Shown here piece after piece: positions 1 through 12,134 of a stretch of 64,000 nt of DNA. The position numbers and the translations under genes were made by a program. Source of the stretch: Linnemannia hyalina (lineage: Eukaryota > Mortierellomycota > Mortierellomycetes > Mortierellales > Mortierellaceae). The notes under the pieces are model-generated. The model did not search any database. It saw nothing but the letters and a program-made list of their open reading frames with translations, and was not told the origin of the DNA. The DNA lies in NCBI GenBank assembly GCA_019671135.1, contig JAHRHY010000009.1, positions 1,674,001 to 1,738,000 of the forward strand, in the 5' to 3' direction. Position 1 is the first letter of the stretch; each line of letters starts with the position of its first letter.

Positions 1-307
1 TTTTTTTTTTTTTTTTTTTTTGTTGTTGTGGCCTTGGCATCGTAGTTCTCGTCCTCCAGTGCAGTGGCGTTGTGGAATCCATTTTTTGCGTCAGCGAAGG
101 GAGTCTCTATGCCTGTTTAGAGATATCACTGCCTAACCAAAACTTGGTCGCTAAAAGCCTAAAACCATTTAATTATGTTGATATGACTATTACTTCTTTA
201 CTTTCGTGTTCGTCAAGGGTCCAGGGCATTGGGGGGTATGTAAGACCTGGGTTATTGCGAACTGTCCCTTGTTCGGACGATAGTATCCCTTTCTTCAATC
301 CCCTCCT
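1..307. other. 3' flank of the first gene, with a T21 run
   Basis: This is the stretch downstream of the minus-strand stop codon at 308. It begins with 21 consecutive T (1-21), followed by a GTTGTTG stretch. The short open frame across it has no recognisable domain and is not supported as a gene. It is most likely the 3' untranslated and downstream region of the minus-strand gene. Confidence 0.5.
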
Positions 308-3300
308 TCACTCCCTATCCATCTCAATGTCCCTTTCTTGCTCAGTCTCCTTCACAACCCCCTGTCCTTCTTCCTGACCCTGCTCTCCTTCATGCGATGG
401 CAGTGGTGATTGGTGTTGGGCAGAGGTTGTCGCTTGTATGGTCTCGACCGCCGCCGTCGTCTCATCGTCCTGCATCTCCAAATCCTGCGCAACGTGGTGC
501 TGTTGTTGATGAAGAGTGTGGCGATGGTAGTAGCTGACAGACTTGACAGCAGCAACGCTCTCCTCTGCCTGGGAATCATCATCCCTTAATGCGATCCTGC
601 GCACACCTTCAGTTCCCACATCGTCCTCTTCGTTATTTTCAAACGCCAACACTTCCTCCTCTTCCTGCTCTTCCTCATCTTCTCTCCTTAACACCCTCTC
701 TCCAAGCACCTCCTTCTGCATATGCTGGTGCTCCTGCTCCCGAGTAGGAGCGGCATCATGCTGGTCTTGCACATCGGCATCCGCCAACCCCTTGGGCTTC
801 AACATCAGTCCAAAATCCTCAGACCGGAACGAGGCGACCACATTTGGAGGGATCAAGATCCTCCAACCAGCCGTCTCAACTCTTGTGAACAGCGAGTAGT
901 CGATGCCCATCTCCTTTTGATCCTCGAGGACGACGTACGAGGACGCCCTTGCGACCTGCAACGCATCCACTGTCTTGTCGAAGGATGAAGATGACGATGA
1001 GGGAAGACCGAGTCCGAGACCGAAGAGACCGGTGGACTTCTTATCGGGCTGCTGTTGGTGTTGGGCAAGGTAGTCGATTCCAAAGACTTGGATTGCATCT
1101 TGACCAGCACCGTTGGAAATCTCATGTTTGCTCCTCTCCTCGTCAACATCGACATCAGACTGTTTGGCGTTGGCCTGGGCGGTAGCGGCAGCGACCACAG
1201 CAGCAGCCGCAGCCTCTGCGACAGAATCCGTCGACTTCTCGTCCTCATCTCCGTTAACATCCTCCTCTTCCTCCTCGTCCTCTTCCTCCAGGGAATCCCT
1301 CTCAGACCGAAGACCGTTGGCATCATCAACCGAATCCGCCCGTCGCTTCTTACAGGCTCCATAACTAACAAGATCCCTCGACGCCGACCGACGGTGTCCA
1401 ATAATCGACGACGACGAACGAGCCAAAAGTGCAGCCGCCGCGCTCGTCTTTCGCAACTCAATTGGGAGTCCCGACTCCTTCTTGCCATTCACTTGCTCTT
1501 GCTGCTGCTGAGTAGCACTAGCACTAGTGGGTGCAAGAGAGACAGCCGAGGTATAAGCTTGAGCGTTACGGGGCTGATGGATCTCAATCACAATCTTGGA
1601 GCATTGCGAGAGTGGGAGGGCCATATGTTCATTGGAATCCATGGTCTTGGTGGTTGGAGAGGGATGGGTCGAGGTCTTGGAGAGTGCGTTGGGGAAGCAG
1701 GTCATCTTGATACCCATGTTATTGGGTGGCGGAGGCAACGCCGCATTCAAGTCTTGATGCTGTTGATGCTGGTTATGATGATGGCTATGGTGGTGGTGGT
1801 CACGGGGAGCTGTCGACATGGGATGCTGCTGCTGCTGCTCACGGTACTGGCCTTGATGTTGGTAGTGAGAAGAGTGGTGGTGTTGACCATGATGGTCCCG
1901 CTGCTGAGATTGCTGCTGTTGAGGATGGTGGTGAGAATGATGCGAGGAGTGGTGGGAATGACTATGTTGTTGCTGCTGCTGCTGCATGCTGGCAGAGTAG
2001 AGGTTTTGATGGGAGTTGGACCGTCCAAGGGGCTGACCCAAACTCTTGCGCTTCAGACTTTGGTGGCGCATCCTCGCAATCGGACCTACAAAGAAAATCA
2101 TTGGGCGAATTAATTCAATGCGTTCCTTACAAAGTGCGCAACCAATGCAGGAGGTGCATGGTCCTGAAAAAATAAAAACTATAAAGCCCTCATACAACAA
2201 TCCGAAACACGAAGGAATGCAAGGGAGAGACAAAAAATATATAGTAAACTTACGACCATCGGCATCGACATCATGGTAGTCGGGTGACATATCCATCTCG
2301 TTCTCACCCTCAAATCGATCTCTATCATCTTGTTGTGGTGTCTGGTTGTAAATGTTGGACAGCGAAGACTGATGTCTCAACGAAGGACGAGGTCCACTAG
2401 GATAAACCCCGCCACCACTGTTGTTGCTGGTGGTAGTGGTGCCGTTACCCATCGAGTGCGAGTAACGCATGGGCTCAGACTGAGGCGTTGCTGGTCCACT
2501 GCCGTTTCCACCTCCTCCATTGCCATTACCGCTGCCCAACCAAGGCGAAGAAGATCCAGGGTTTGAACTATTGCTACCAGGACCGCCAGATCTCGAGTAA
2601 AGCGGCAAGGGTTGTCGGGATCCTCCCTCTTCAATAGGTTCAGGCTCAGCGGGGTCAAGTGGATGCTGCCGCGATTCAAAGGTGCTGTTGGGCGAGACGG
2701 GGTGGGCCAAGGGTTTCATCTTTTGGAAAGAATGTCTCGACAAGGACGATGACGAGGATCCAGAAGATGAACCATTAGGACCAGGAGGCAGCAAGGTGCT
2801 CGCGTTCAGCTTCTCATACTTCTCGCGATGAACTGGTGGGTAGTCCTCGACTTCACTCGCACGACGGTCGTAAGGGTGGGCAAGAGGCGAGGGCATCGCT
2901 GGTGGGAGACCAGAGTGACCACCGCTGTAACCATAGCTTGGATGAGGTTGGCTCATCCTGCGAGAGAGGTATCCTTGGTTGTTGTCCTCGTACCATGCAC
3001 TGCCCGGGATGGAGCGCATGGTAGGCGTACCAGACTGTTCGTGGCCCGACGATCCAATGGAATGATGATGACCACCCATCTCACGACCAGGCGACGACCT
3101 TGGGGACGAGATCATAGCGGGCGAATGTGCCTCGTGCACTGTTCCAGGACCTGGAAGGTACTTTGACCCAGGGTTAGGCGAGGGCTGAGACGACCTGCGC
3201 TCAGGACCACCGCCCATCTGATGGATCGACTCTCGCTTGGCCAAAGGACGCTGCAAGAGACGCTGAGATTGTGACGAGGACGACGATTGGCTAGGATGTC

Positions 3301-5162
3301 CTTGTCCGCTGAAACTACCTCTGTGCTCACGCTCTTGCTGCTCTAAGTACTGTTGGTGACGCTGTTGACCAATGTTGGGGTGGGAATGCGAATGGTGAAG
3401 CTTCTGTCCACCTTGGCGACCAGAGGTTGCGGGAGGTGGACCACCGCCAGAGGAAGGATGAGGGGGCCCGGTGGGTGTGACTGAGCGAGGTGGCTGGTTA
3501 TAACTAGTACGAGATCGGTAGTGTCGAGAGTCTTCACTGTCCATGGGAGGAGTACCAGGGACTTGAAGGTAGGCAGGATGAGTACCCGAAGGAACATTGT
3601 CCTCATAATCCATCATCATACCATCATCATCGACAAGAGAAGGACGACGGAGCTGTTGGATAGAAGCCCTACGACTGATAGACCCTTGGTGTGGGTAAGG
3701 CTGAGAAGGTCTACGAGCATCCAAGGGATGCTGGTGGTGACCACCACCCATACCACGATCATCAGGGACAATCTCCATCGAAAGCGGGTTCTCAGGCAGC
3801 TGCTCCTCAGGATCCTCCTTCAGACGCTGCAGCCGTTCAGATGTGATCTCGGCTCCCAGCCGTGGGCTACCATCGTTCTTGGTCGAGGCTCGACGGGAGG
3901 GTTTGGCCACGGGGGGTAGTGCCAGGGCAAGGACATTCTCGCCGGGGCTGGTCGCTCCGCCCGAAGCGTTTGTATCTGGGAGGGAGTGGCCATAAACTAC
4001 GCCTGCGATCATGTTGCGGATCTTGGATTCCGAGTACGACTTGTTGCAGATCAGACTCATGGACACTGGTGGCCGGCACTTGAACCTCAGGTTTCCATCT
4101 GCAAAGAAAGAAAAAATGAACGCATAAACCATGTTAGAATGTACTTCACCCACTATCTTTCCAATCACAGATCAACAATGAAAAAACGTGTCGTTTACCT
4201 GACATGCCGTCGCGTTGGATGGTGTTGCGGCAGAAGCACTTGGCGCATGGGATGAGGTTGCGATACTGCTTAAACAGGGCAATGGTCTCTTCTTGAAGTG
4301 CAGACCGGGGTAAAGTGGCGGTCATGGTCCTGAGGGATCCTCGTCGGGAAGAAGGCGCAGTTGTGCCAGTCATGGTAGTCGGTGTATCAGCGTTGAGTGA
4401 TGCAGTCTCGGGTGTCCCTACCAAAGTATTCATGCCATCATGGCGCATTGAAGGAGACGAGGTGTCGACAACGAGGCGGTGGCTCCCCTCGTCGAGGCCA
4501 TTGTCATCGTCGTTGTCCTCGTCCTCGTTCCCTTGGCCTTCCCGGTCGTCCCTAACCATCATTGACTCGTTGGGTCCCCCCATGTTGACCTCTGAAGACG
4601 AAGCACGGCGGCTCGTACCAGCCAATCGCTCATCTATGTCCTCGCTGTTGTGGGTCAGGCCAGCATTATCAGGCGCAGGTACAGGGGCGGTAGAAAGGCC
4701 ATGCTCAGTCTTCAACTTCAACAGCTGTTGGTGTTGCTGTGGTTGGATCGCAGGCGAGGATGTATAGTAGTTGCTCTGACCCGAAACTGACGGCGATGGA
4801 TGCGCTGAGTTCCGCCTGCTAGAGGATTCCAAAGAGTGTTGTGCAGGGGCGAGAGGGTGGACAGAGTCGTCGTTTGCATAATCCATGCGGTTGTTGTTAC
4901 TGCTGCTGTCGTAGTTGGATGTGGAAGAAGACTCGTCCTCTCCTGCTGCTGCTGCTGCATCGCCATATGATGAACCTTGCCTCTCCTCCTCTTGCAACTC
5001 GTTAATGCGACGGATATCGTGCTCTGGTTCGGTCTTGAATGCTGAGGAGCTCTTTTTGATCGGGGACTGGGATCTTGATTGGGGAGGTTGGTTGTTGTTG
5101 TTGCTGCTGCTGTTGCTGTTGTTGCTGTTAGCTATGGATGACTGTGACAGGGCAGACAACAT
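308..5162 (-). CDS. Large Ser/Gln/His-rich protein with two cysteine clusters, putative nuclear regulator
   Basis: Three-exon model: 5162-4199, 4098-2254, 2163-308, giving 1554 residues. Exon junctions are AG|GTAAAC...TTTGCAG (phase 1) and GTC|GTAAGT...TTTTTTCAG (phase 1). The start is the first ATG of the frame; the frame stays open upstream only through a TTG. Near residues 306-339 there is a zinc-ribbon-like arrangement (C306, C309, C311, C329, C339) around the motif GNLRFKC, completed only after splicing exons 1 and 2. A second cluster, CTSCIGCALC (residues 939-948), opens exon 3 and is soon followed by the basic stretch RMRHQSLKRKS. The remainder is disordered Ser, Gln, His and Pro-rich sequence. 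A better-conserved-looking C-terminal segment contains YSLFTRVETAGWRILIPP, then acidic and Gln-rich tails. I do not recognise the family. Composition and basic/Cys motifs suggest a DNA-binding or chromatin role, which is inference. About 6.8 kb of apparently gene-free DNA lies upstream. Confidence 0.72.
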
Positions 5163-8100
5163 GATGCTGGAAGGTGCTGAAAGGGTGGATTGAGAGAAGA
5201 AGGGATATGTTTGTTGAAGGTAGGGGGCGAAGTGAGGGGGGAATGCTCTCAATTATTTGATGTGGTATGGACAAGGGATGGAAGTGGGTAAAATGCAGAA
5301 GTACGAATGGAAGAGAATAGGGAGTCAAGAAGAGGAAGGGAAAAGAGGAGGGGTGTGAGGCGGCGTGAAGGGAGGTTGGTTTTCTAAGCGAGGAAAACAA
5401 TTCGTTCAAGGAGAGAGAAAGAGTGAGGAAAAGAAAAGGTAGTTAGACGCTAGAATATGGACGGCGAACAACGAAAGAAGGGGTGTGTGTGTATGTGTGC
5501 GTGGATGGAAGGGAGAGGAGAAGAGAAGAGGAAAAGGAACGGGAAAATAGTAAGGAAAAGGAAAAGGAAAAGAAAAAAGAGAGACGACTCAGCATTTTGG
5601 ACCCTTGATATAGACGCGCGGATTGCTCACACACACAATGCGTCAATGCAATGCAAAGACCATTGTACAACACCGAAAACGACTGCCAAAAAAAGAGGAC
5701 AAAAAAGGGCGGGGTGGGTGTGTGAAGCATTGTACACTAAAGGAATATTGAAACGAGTATCCCTCTGTGTTACACTTCCCATTGTTGCCCTCAAATATAA
5801 AATACGAGCGCCAGCGTGCTTCAAGGGACACGACAAGGATATGAGAGAAAGATCAGGAGGGAATGTCCAAAAGAGCACAACAAAGACATAGTGCAATTCA
5901 ACTGGGGTAAAAAAGGGCATGCGGGATCGTTGTTCTTGGCGACACGGCTCAGAGGGTGCATAACTCGCACACAGACACACCAAAGTAGGGACATTGGGAA
6001 ACTGTAAAGAAAAAGGAGGACCGCATCCAGGAGCCAACCCCTCACCCCTTTGAACAAAGAAACGAAGAGATCAGGTACTGAGACTAGTAGAGAAATGTCC
6101 CACCCTTTTCATCTAAGTGCCCAAGGAGCTGAGGGATACAAACGGGTTTTTCTTGTCTGTATGATATACCCAAAATAAAGATGGGATCCTTATGGGAAGT
6201 GGCGGTGGTGCTGTCAATGTGACAAACAAACAGAAAAAAAGAGAATGAGGGGGAAAGGAGGAGGGGATGGTAAAGAGAGACAAGACAAAGGGGATGGGAT
6301 GATGCGGCAGGAGGTATTATTACTGTAAATTGTATAGTACCACCATGGTTTTGTTCAATTGAAGCTCCTTGCTTTTCTACAAGAGTTACTCAGTCTGTTT
6401 GAACGTAGAATCATTGAGGAAAGGAGGAGAGAACAAGAGAAAGAGGGAAGGGGGGTGGAGTGAATAGAGGACGAACGAACGAATAAGCAAACGAAACGGA
6501 CAGAGGGGCAGGAAGGACGATGTGTAAAATTTTGTTTGCACATGCACAATGCCATCGCCAATCCCAGGCAATCTGGACTGGCTCACAACAAGAAAAACAC
6601 ACACGTAAAAAAAATGGGTACTGGTGTGTGTTGTGTGTAAACAAACAAACAAGCAAACCCTCACGGCTCAATTCTCCATTAGACCTCTTGGTAGATGCTC
6701 CAAAGATATGCGGCAATAGAAAGCAAGATTGTATACAATAATTATAATAATCAGGGATATCGGCTTTTTCGTTTTAAAAAAACGGAGAGGAGGGTGTGGT
6801 CAGTCGGCTCTGGACCCAGTTGAAAACCATGAAAACAAACGACCCTTGTGTGAATATGGGCTGGTGATGACGGGGAAAGAAATAAAGATGGAACACACCA
6901 CATACACTCACAGAAAGAGATGAGTAGGAGAATGGGAGTAAAGAGAGGAGGGGAACCATTGGGTGTATTCGTGTAGCCCGTAGGGCTCAATGATAATGCT
7001 GAATACAACCAAACAATCCACCTAACCATTGAATGCTTGAATATTTGATAGGCGGGTCATTAAGGAACCAAGATGGAGGTGTGGAGCTGTGCGACACAAA
7101 AAGAAGAATTAAGGAAGGGGCGAACAAACCTCAATGTGTAGGAAATAAAAAGATGGTTGAGGAAGAGGATGGAGACAAGACAGAGCAATTGCAAAGGCAA
7201 AAGAGAAAGAGAAATTACAATAACAAAAACCTTCGGGCGAAACGGAGAGAGGGATGAGGGATGAGGGATAGTAACGAGAGTAAACAGCAAAGGGAGCATT
7301 GTGATTCAATGACAGCAACTTCAAGGCTTACCAGAATGTTCTCTAGGGGAGCCGTAATGTTGTTGTGAGCGTAAGGAGTGTGGCTCGCTAGTGTCTGTGT
7401 ACACCGTAAAAAGGTCAAGCTGCGACTCTGTTTATGTACAAATGAGAAAAAGAAGGATGAAAAGACGTCTCCTGTAGTGAGAAAGGGCGGTTGCGACGGT
7501 GTGTTCGTTGGGTGCGGGATAGTAATGGGAAGATGACTACGACAGATAAAATCAATCCAGGTGCATCACAGTGGTGTAGAAAAAAGAGGTGCGAGATGGT
7601 GTCATGTATAAGAGAAAAGAATGAATGAAGGAAGGAGAGAAAGGAGAAGAAGAGAAACAGGGAGAGTTGAGCGAGGTAGAAAAAGATAGCTATGGGTAGA
7701 GCATTGGGGAATAGGATGGACGTGCTCAAGTGTGTGAAGATAACAAGTGAGCCGGAATGGCGAGAACGAAGGTGAATGGAGAGAGTGGTTGCTTACGAGT
7801 TGAATGGTTGGTTGGTTGGTGGGCCTATGGTGGTCAATGCTCAACAAACAAAATCAACAAAGGCAACAAACAAAAATAAAATAATCGACGCGATGGGGCT
7901 ATGCTTTTGAAGGAAGGGGAGGATCGAGTGGAGTCGAGGATTGATTTATAGAGAGAGGGAGAGGAGAAAGAGAGAAGAGAGAGAGAGGTGTCCAATGGAT
8001 GGTGATTAATGACTGAGGCTGAGGGTGGAAAAGACTATGAGGTGAGGTGGAGATGGTGGAGATGAAGATGGAGTTGGGGGTGAGGAAAGGGTGAAGAAAG

Positions 8101-11100
8101 CAAAGGATCGGTAGGGATAATGAATGGAAATGGGTGGATGGATGAAAGAAGGGACAAAAGAAAAGGAATGGAAAAGACGGAAGAGTTGAGAAAGTGAGGA
8201 TATCTTTCCGGGGTGTGTGTGTATGTGGGTGTGGGTGTGGGTGTGGTAGAAGATGTAGGACAAAAGGGCAAAAAGGAATAGAAAGATAAAAAGAAACAGT
8301 GCTCTATATCTTACTGCTAAGAAGTGTTTGGTTATCACCCAAAGGAATGCTCATGAAACACAGGGCACGAACAGGATTGAACGAAGGAAAAAGCACGAGA
8401 ACAGACACAGACACACAGACAAAACACAGAAGAAAGAAGCGGGGTGTGCGGAAGGGGGTGTCTCAGTTGGATAAGGATGAAGAGAGGAAGAGAGAAAGAG
8501 TGAAAGAGAGAGAAAGAGAGCGAGGGGTTGGTGGGGTCGATTCCCTTGCTGCTGTTGCAATTGGCATTTAGGGCAAAGAGACAAAGGAGCGAATTATCTC
8601 CGCACAAGGACATAAGAGATGCCTAATGAATGAATGAGGGAAGGGCAGGGTGAAAGGGGGTGTAAGCGTGAATTGAATGCATCAAAGAGAAGAGAGACGA
8701 GAGGGTGTCCGGGGTGAGAGAGAAGGAAGGGGTGAGAGAGAAGGAAGGGGGGTCTAATTAGGGACATCAAGAGAAGAGAAAAGTAAGGAGGGAAATGGGG
8801 GAAAGACAGGAAAGAGGGGGGCTACTTTGGATATCTATCGGACAAGCACACACATATGCAGCTTGGGAACCCGCGTCTAAACACACAACGTAGAGCTAAT
8901 AGGCAAAGGGCAGAAGAATAATGATAGCATTATAGCATCCCCATTCTGGGTGCAATGAAGGGGGAGTGTTTTGAGCCCTGTTGCCTTGCCCTGTTGCCTT
9001 GCCCTGCCCTTGCCCTAAAAAAAGTGTCTATCCCTGGATTGTGCTCTTAACTCATGGTATATTTTTGTCAGCCCTTGGACACATTACAACCTGAGCTTTG
9101 TTGTCGTTGTCGTTGCCACTGGGCTAGGCGTCTTCATAGGCACGCGTATATCTTTTTCTTATTCATGCATGGCAACCCGTTTTTTTTGTTGTTGTAACAA
9201 ACAATTCGCGCGTCGCGCATTTGCTGCATCAATTGAATGCTCATGGCATGCAAAGGACCTTTCATTTCTCATGTTTGAAAGAAAAGAAGAAGGGCATCAT
9301 CTCTGGTTGCTGCATCAATGGGTCTGTACTGGGTCCCTAATGATGGGTTATCTATCTTTTTCTGCACTCTCGTTCTTTTCTCTTGTTTTGGTCTTCCTTC
9401 TTTCTTCTCATGTCTCCCCATGGACCTGACCAATTTCAATTAGCGCATGCATGTCTTTTGTACGCAATTACGGCGTGTTTGGATTTGTGCTGCAACATGT
9501 CACAAACCAGGCCACCATCGCTGTCTTGGAAGGATAGGACGCGAACAACCCTCGAATGCCTTTAGGTCTCTGTGCCCTTAGATTTTTTCCCCTTCAAACA
9601 ATTATCCTGAAGGCGTTTCTTTTTTTTCTTTTATGATCTTCACCCCTCCCTCCTCTCCCTTTGTCTTCCATAGTCAGATAGATCCTGGCTTGGGTCTAAA
9701 ATGCTGTATTATCATTCGAGAAGAGCATTAGTAGTTACTGCGATTTGCAAGGCAGGGCATGAACCAAAACAACATCCTAGCAGCTCCATGTTTGCGTCTG
9801 TATGTTGTTTGTTTTCGCCCAATGCAAAGAGGGATTTTGATTCCCTTTTCCATTGCACTCTTGAACGCTAAAGTAGGGGGTGGGGGTACAAGAAGATTGG
9901 TGGTGTGTATTTTGTTTGTGGGTGTGTATTTTGTGTGTGGGTGGATGGCAAGTGCAGACGAGAGGGAGGGAGTACGAGGAAAAGAGAGCTAGGGGTGGGT
10001 GACTCGAGTAGGGAGGCGACGATGATGATGAGCGATACCAGATGTGGCAGAAGAGGAAAGGGCGTAGGACGACCATGCTCTCCCTCTCGTGTCAGCCAAG
10101 CTTGCATGAATTGCAGATTTTTTTGGGGTATCAATGGAAGGACGTGTGGTTGTAGGGGTAGATCCCGGAGGAAAAGACTAGACGCCTTCATTTTTCTCGC
10201 GCCATGAGTCCACTTTACCATTGGCACTATCCTTTGGCAGCAACAATCATCGTACCCCCAGAGTCCATGAAAATAATGAAGTGGGAAAATGACATGCCAT
10301 TCAGAATACTTACAGCAGGTGAGGGTATCGTTGTTGTAGTTGCATTATCCAGTCTGCGTTTTACGTTTCCTGTCTTGTCTGCTGGGCTCCACACCTTTCT
10401 TTTTGCTCCTCCCCCCTTCCTCCTCCTTCCCTTCTCCTCGTCATCGCATGTGCACGGCATCTTTTTATAACCAAGGGCCTTCTCTTCTCTAGGAATCGAC
10501 GTAAATAGGAACGCGATAGTTGTTTGGAGTTGAGCGCACCTTCTCCGTATTTTGTTTGACTTTTTTTTCCGGCGTGTATGATAAGCTCTTGGACTCTCCG
10601 CCTTTTGCTATGCATACAAGGACAAGGTAGGAAATGCCATTTTTTTTGTCTTTCTACGCGTTTTGTCACTGTCACTCGAGGAGCAATGGATGATGGAAAA
10701 AGGAGGAAGCTTAGGAAGGAAATAAGAAGGAAAAATAAAATGAACTAGGAGAATGAAAAGAAGGTAGAGAAGGAAGGTACCCAGGATTGGGGATAACGGG
10801 ATCTCAGATCTTGAGGATGATGAGATTGTGATTGTAACCATTGACGCGCCAAAAGGAAAAAGAAAAGAGGGGAGAGGATTGAAGAGATGCTAGGTGGTGT
10901 TCTTTCGTCAAGTTTCTCTGTTGATGCACGATAGAATAAAAGACGATAGACGGAAAAGGGGAAGGATGTACAGGGAAAGGAAGTCAAAAAGAGGGGTCAA
11001 GAAAGAAAACAGGAAAGGGAATAAAGGGCACTAGAGAGAGAGAGAGATAGTGCCACAGAACAACAGGTCATGGCCTGTCTGTCTCTCTGTCTGAATTGGG

Positions 11101-11913
11101 CGTTGCCTTCGGATAAAAAAAAAAGTTAGTGTTGCGTGTCACGCGTTTTTGTCTTGCTTAGAAGTGTATTTGTGTGTATGGCAGAAACAGAGAAAGGGCC
11201 TGTGCAACACAGAGCGACTGGAGGTCAAGGAGGAAGGGGACCGAACGCCAACCAAGGGTGGCGCCTTGTGCACCATTATGGATACTACTTTAGAAGAACA
11301 AGACGAAGACAACCTCTAGCTGAGTATTTTCTCGAGCAAGCTCCTTCATTGTCTATGGATGAAGCATCATCCCACCGCCCATTTGTTTTTGTGGTCGAGT
11401 CGAATAAGTGAATGAAAGTAACGTAAAAAGAGTGCAAAAGCAGGCAAGCAAGGAACAAGGAGTGGTTAGTTGAAGGTGGAATCGTCCTCAAAAACTTGAA
11501 GAGCAGTGAGTAAAAGCACCCATGGAATTCTTGACAACAATGCTGAGAGCAAGCTTACCCTTGTCTCTGCTCACAATCACTCACTTCTACCCGTACTCTC
11601 ATTCGAAGAAAAAGGAAGTGAAAGAGAGCAACGCAATTCCTCTGGTGATGACGGATAGAAAGGAAACACCATTAGCCCAATAACTTTGTCGTGCTCAAAT
11701 CAATGGTTTGATAATGGGCATTTCTAATCGATAAGGTGAAGGATAGACGATAAAACAAAAGGTGCGGCGAAAGAGAGTGTCGTCGTCGTGGTGTTCCTTG
11801 CTGTGTGTCCTTGTGGACGAATGGATGAGAACGTAAAAATAAACATGCTGGGCATGCTGCTGGCTCAAGGGGGTGGATTTGTCCTCTTTGCCGTATACGT
11901 CCAAGACGTGGAC
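5163..11913. other. 6.7 kb gene-free region upstream of the cysteine-cluster gene
   Basis: No open frame here shows a domain or balanced composition; all are short, purine- or pyrimidine-biased translations of GA/CT-rich DNA. Minus-strand splice-like signals are present: donor-like GTAAGTATTC near 10309, GTAAGC near 11558, 7798 and 7328, GTAAGAT near 8308, and a CTAAC branch (about 5443) followed by TCGCTTAG about 55 nt downstream (near 5388), just before the coding start. On the minus strand a TATAAATC occurs near 7950. These fit a long, intron-containing 5' leader for the minus-strand gene, but nothing proves transcription. Local repeats include an 18-bp duplication (8711-8746), a GTGGGTGTGGGTGTGG stretch near 8225-8250, and repeated CTGTTGCCTTGCCC near 8968-9005. 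Confidence 0.5.
8711..8746. repeat. Perfect 18-bp tandem duplication
   Basis: The unit GGGGTGAGAGAGAAGGAA occurs twice head to tail, at 8711-8728 and 8729-8746, and is followed by four more G. It lies in the purine-rich gene-free region. Confidence 0.85.
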
Positions 11914-11923
11914 TAAATAAATA
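11914..11923 (+). promoter_or_regulatory. TATA-like element and CT-rich leader of the 12.1 kb gene
   Basis: TAAATAAATA lies about 210 bp upstream of the ATG at 12135. It is followed by a C/T-rich tract (about 11940-12000) and then a C/A-rich leader. This order, TATA-like then pyrimidine-rich then ATG, is common in filamentous fungal promoters. The transcription start is not determined. Confidence 0.35.
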
Positions 11924-12134
11924 TGGACGACTACTTTGTTCCCTTCGCTTCTTCTCTTCTTCTCTTCATATTCCCTCTCTTCCTTGTCTACTACTACTCC
12001 CACCACCACATCACACCACCACACCGCCACCTACTCCTTACTCCTTACTCCTTCCCCACAACACTAACAACCAACAACCACTTCCCCACCTTGTCACCAC
12101 TACTCAAACCCTCAACAAAACAACACTACCAAAA

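Noticed and set aside
1055..2113. 352-codon plus-strand frame inside the first gene
   Set aside because: It is antisense to the low-complexity Gln/His/Ser region; Leu and Val runs mirror the sense polyQ/polyS codons.
5163..5252. Upstream extension of the first gene's exon 1 to a TTG codon near 5252
   Set aside because: There is no in-frame ATG in the extension; the first ATG is at 5162. Non-ATG initiation would need direct evidence.
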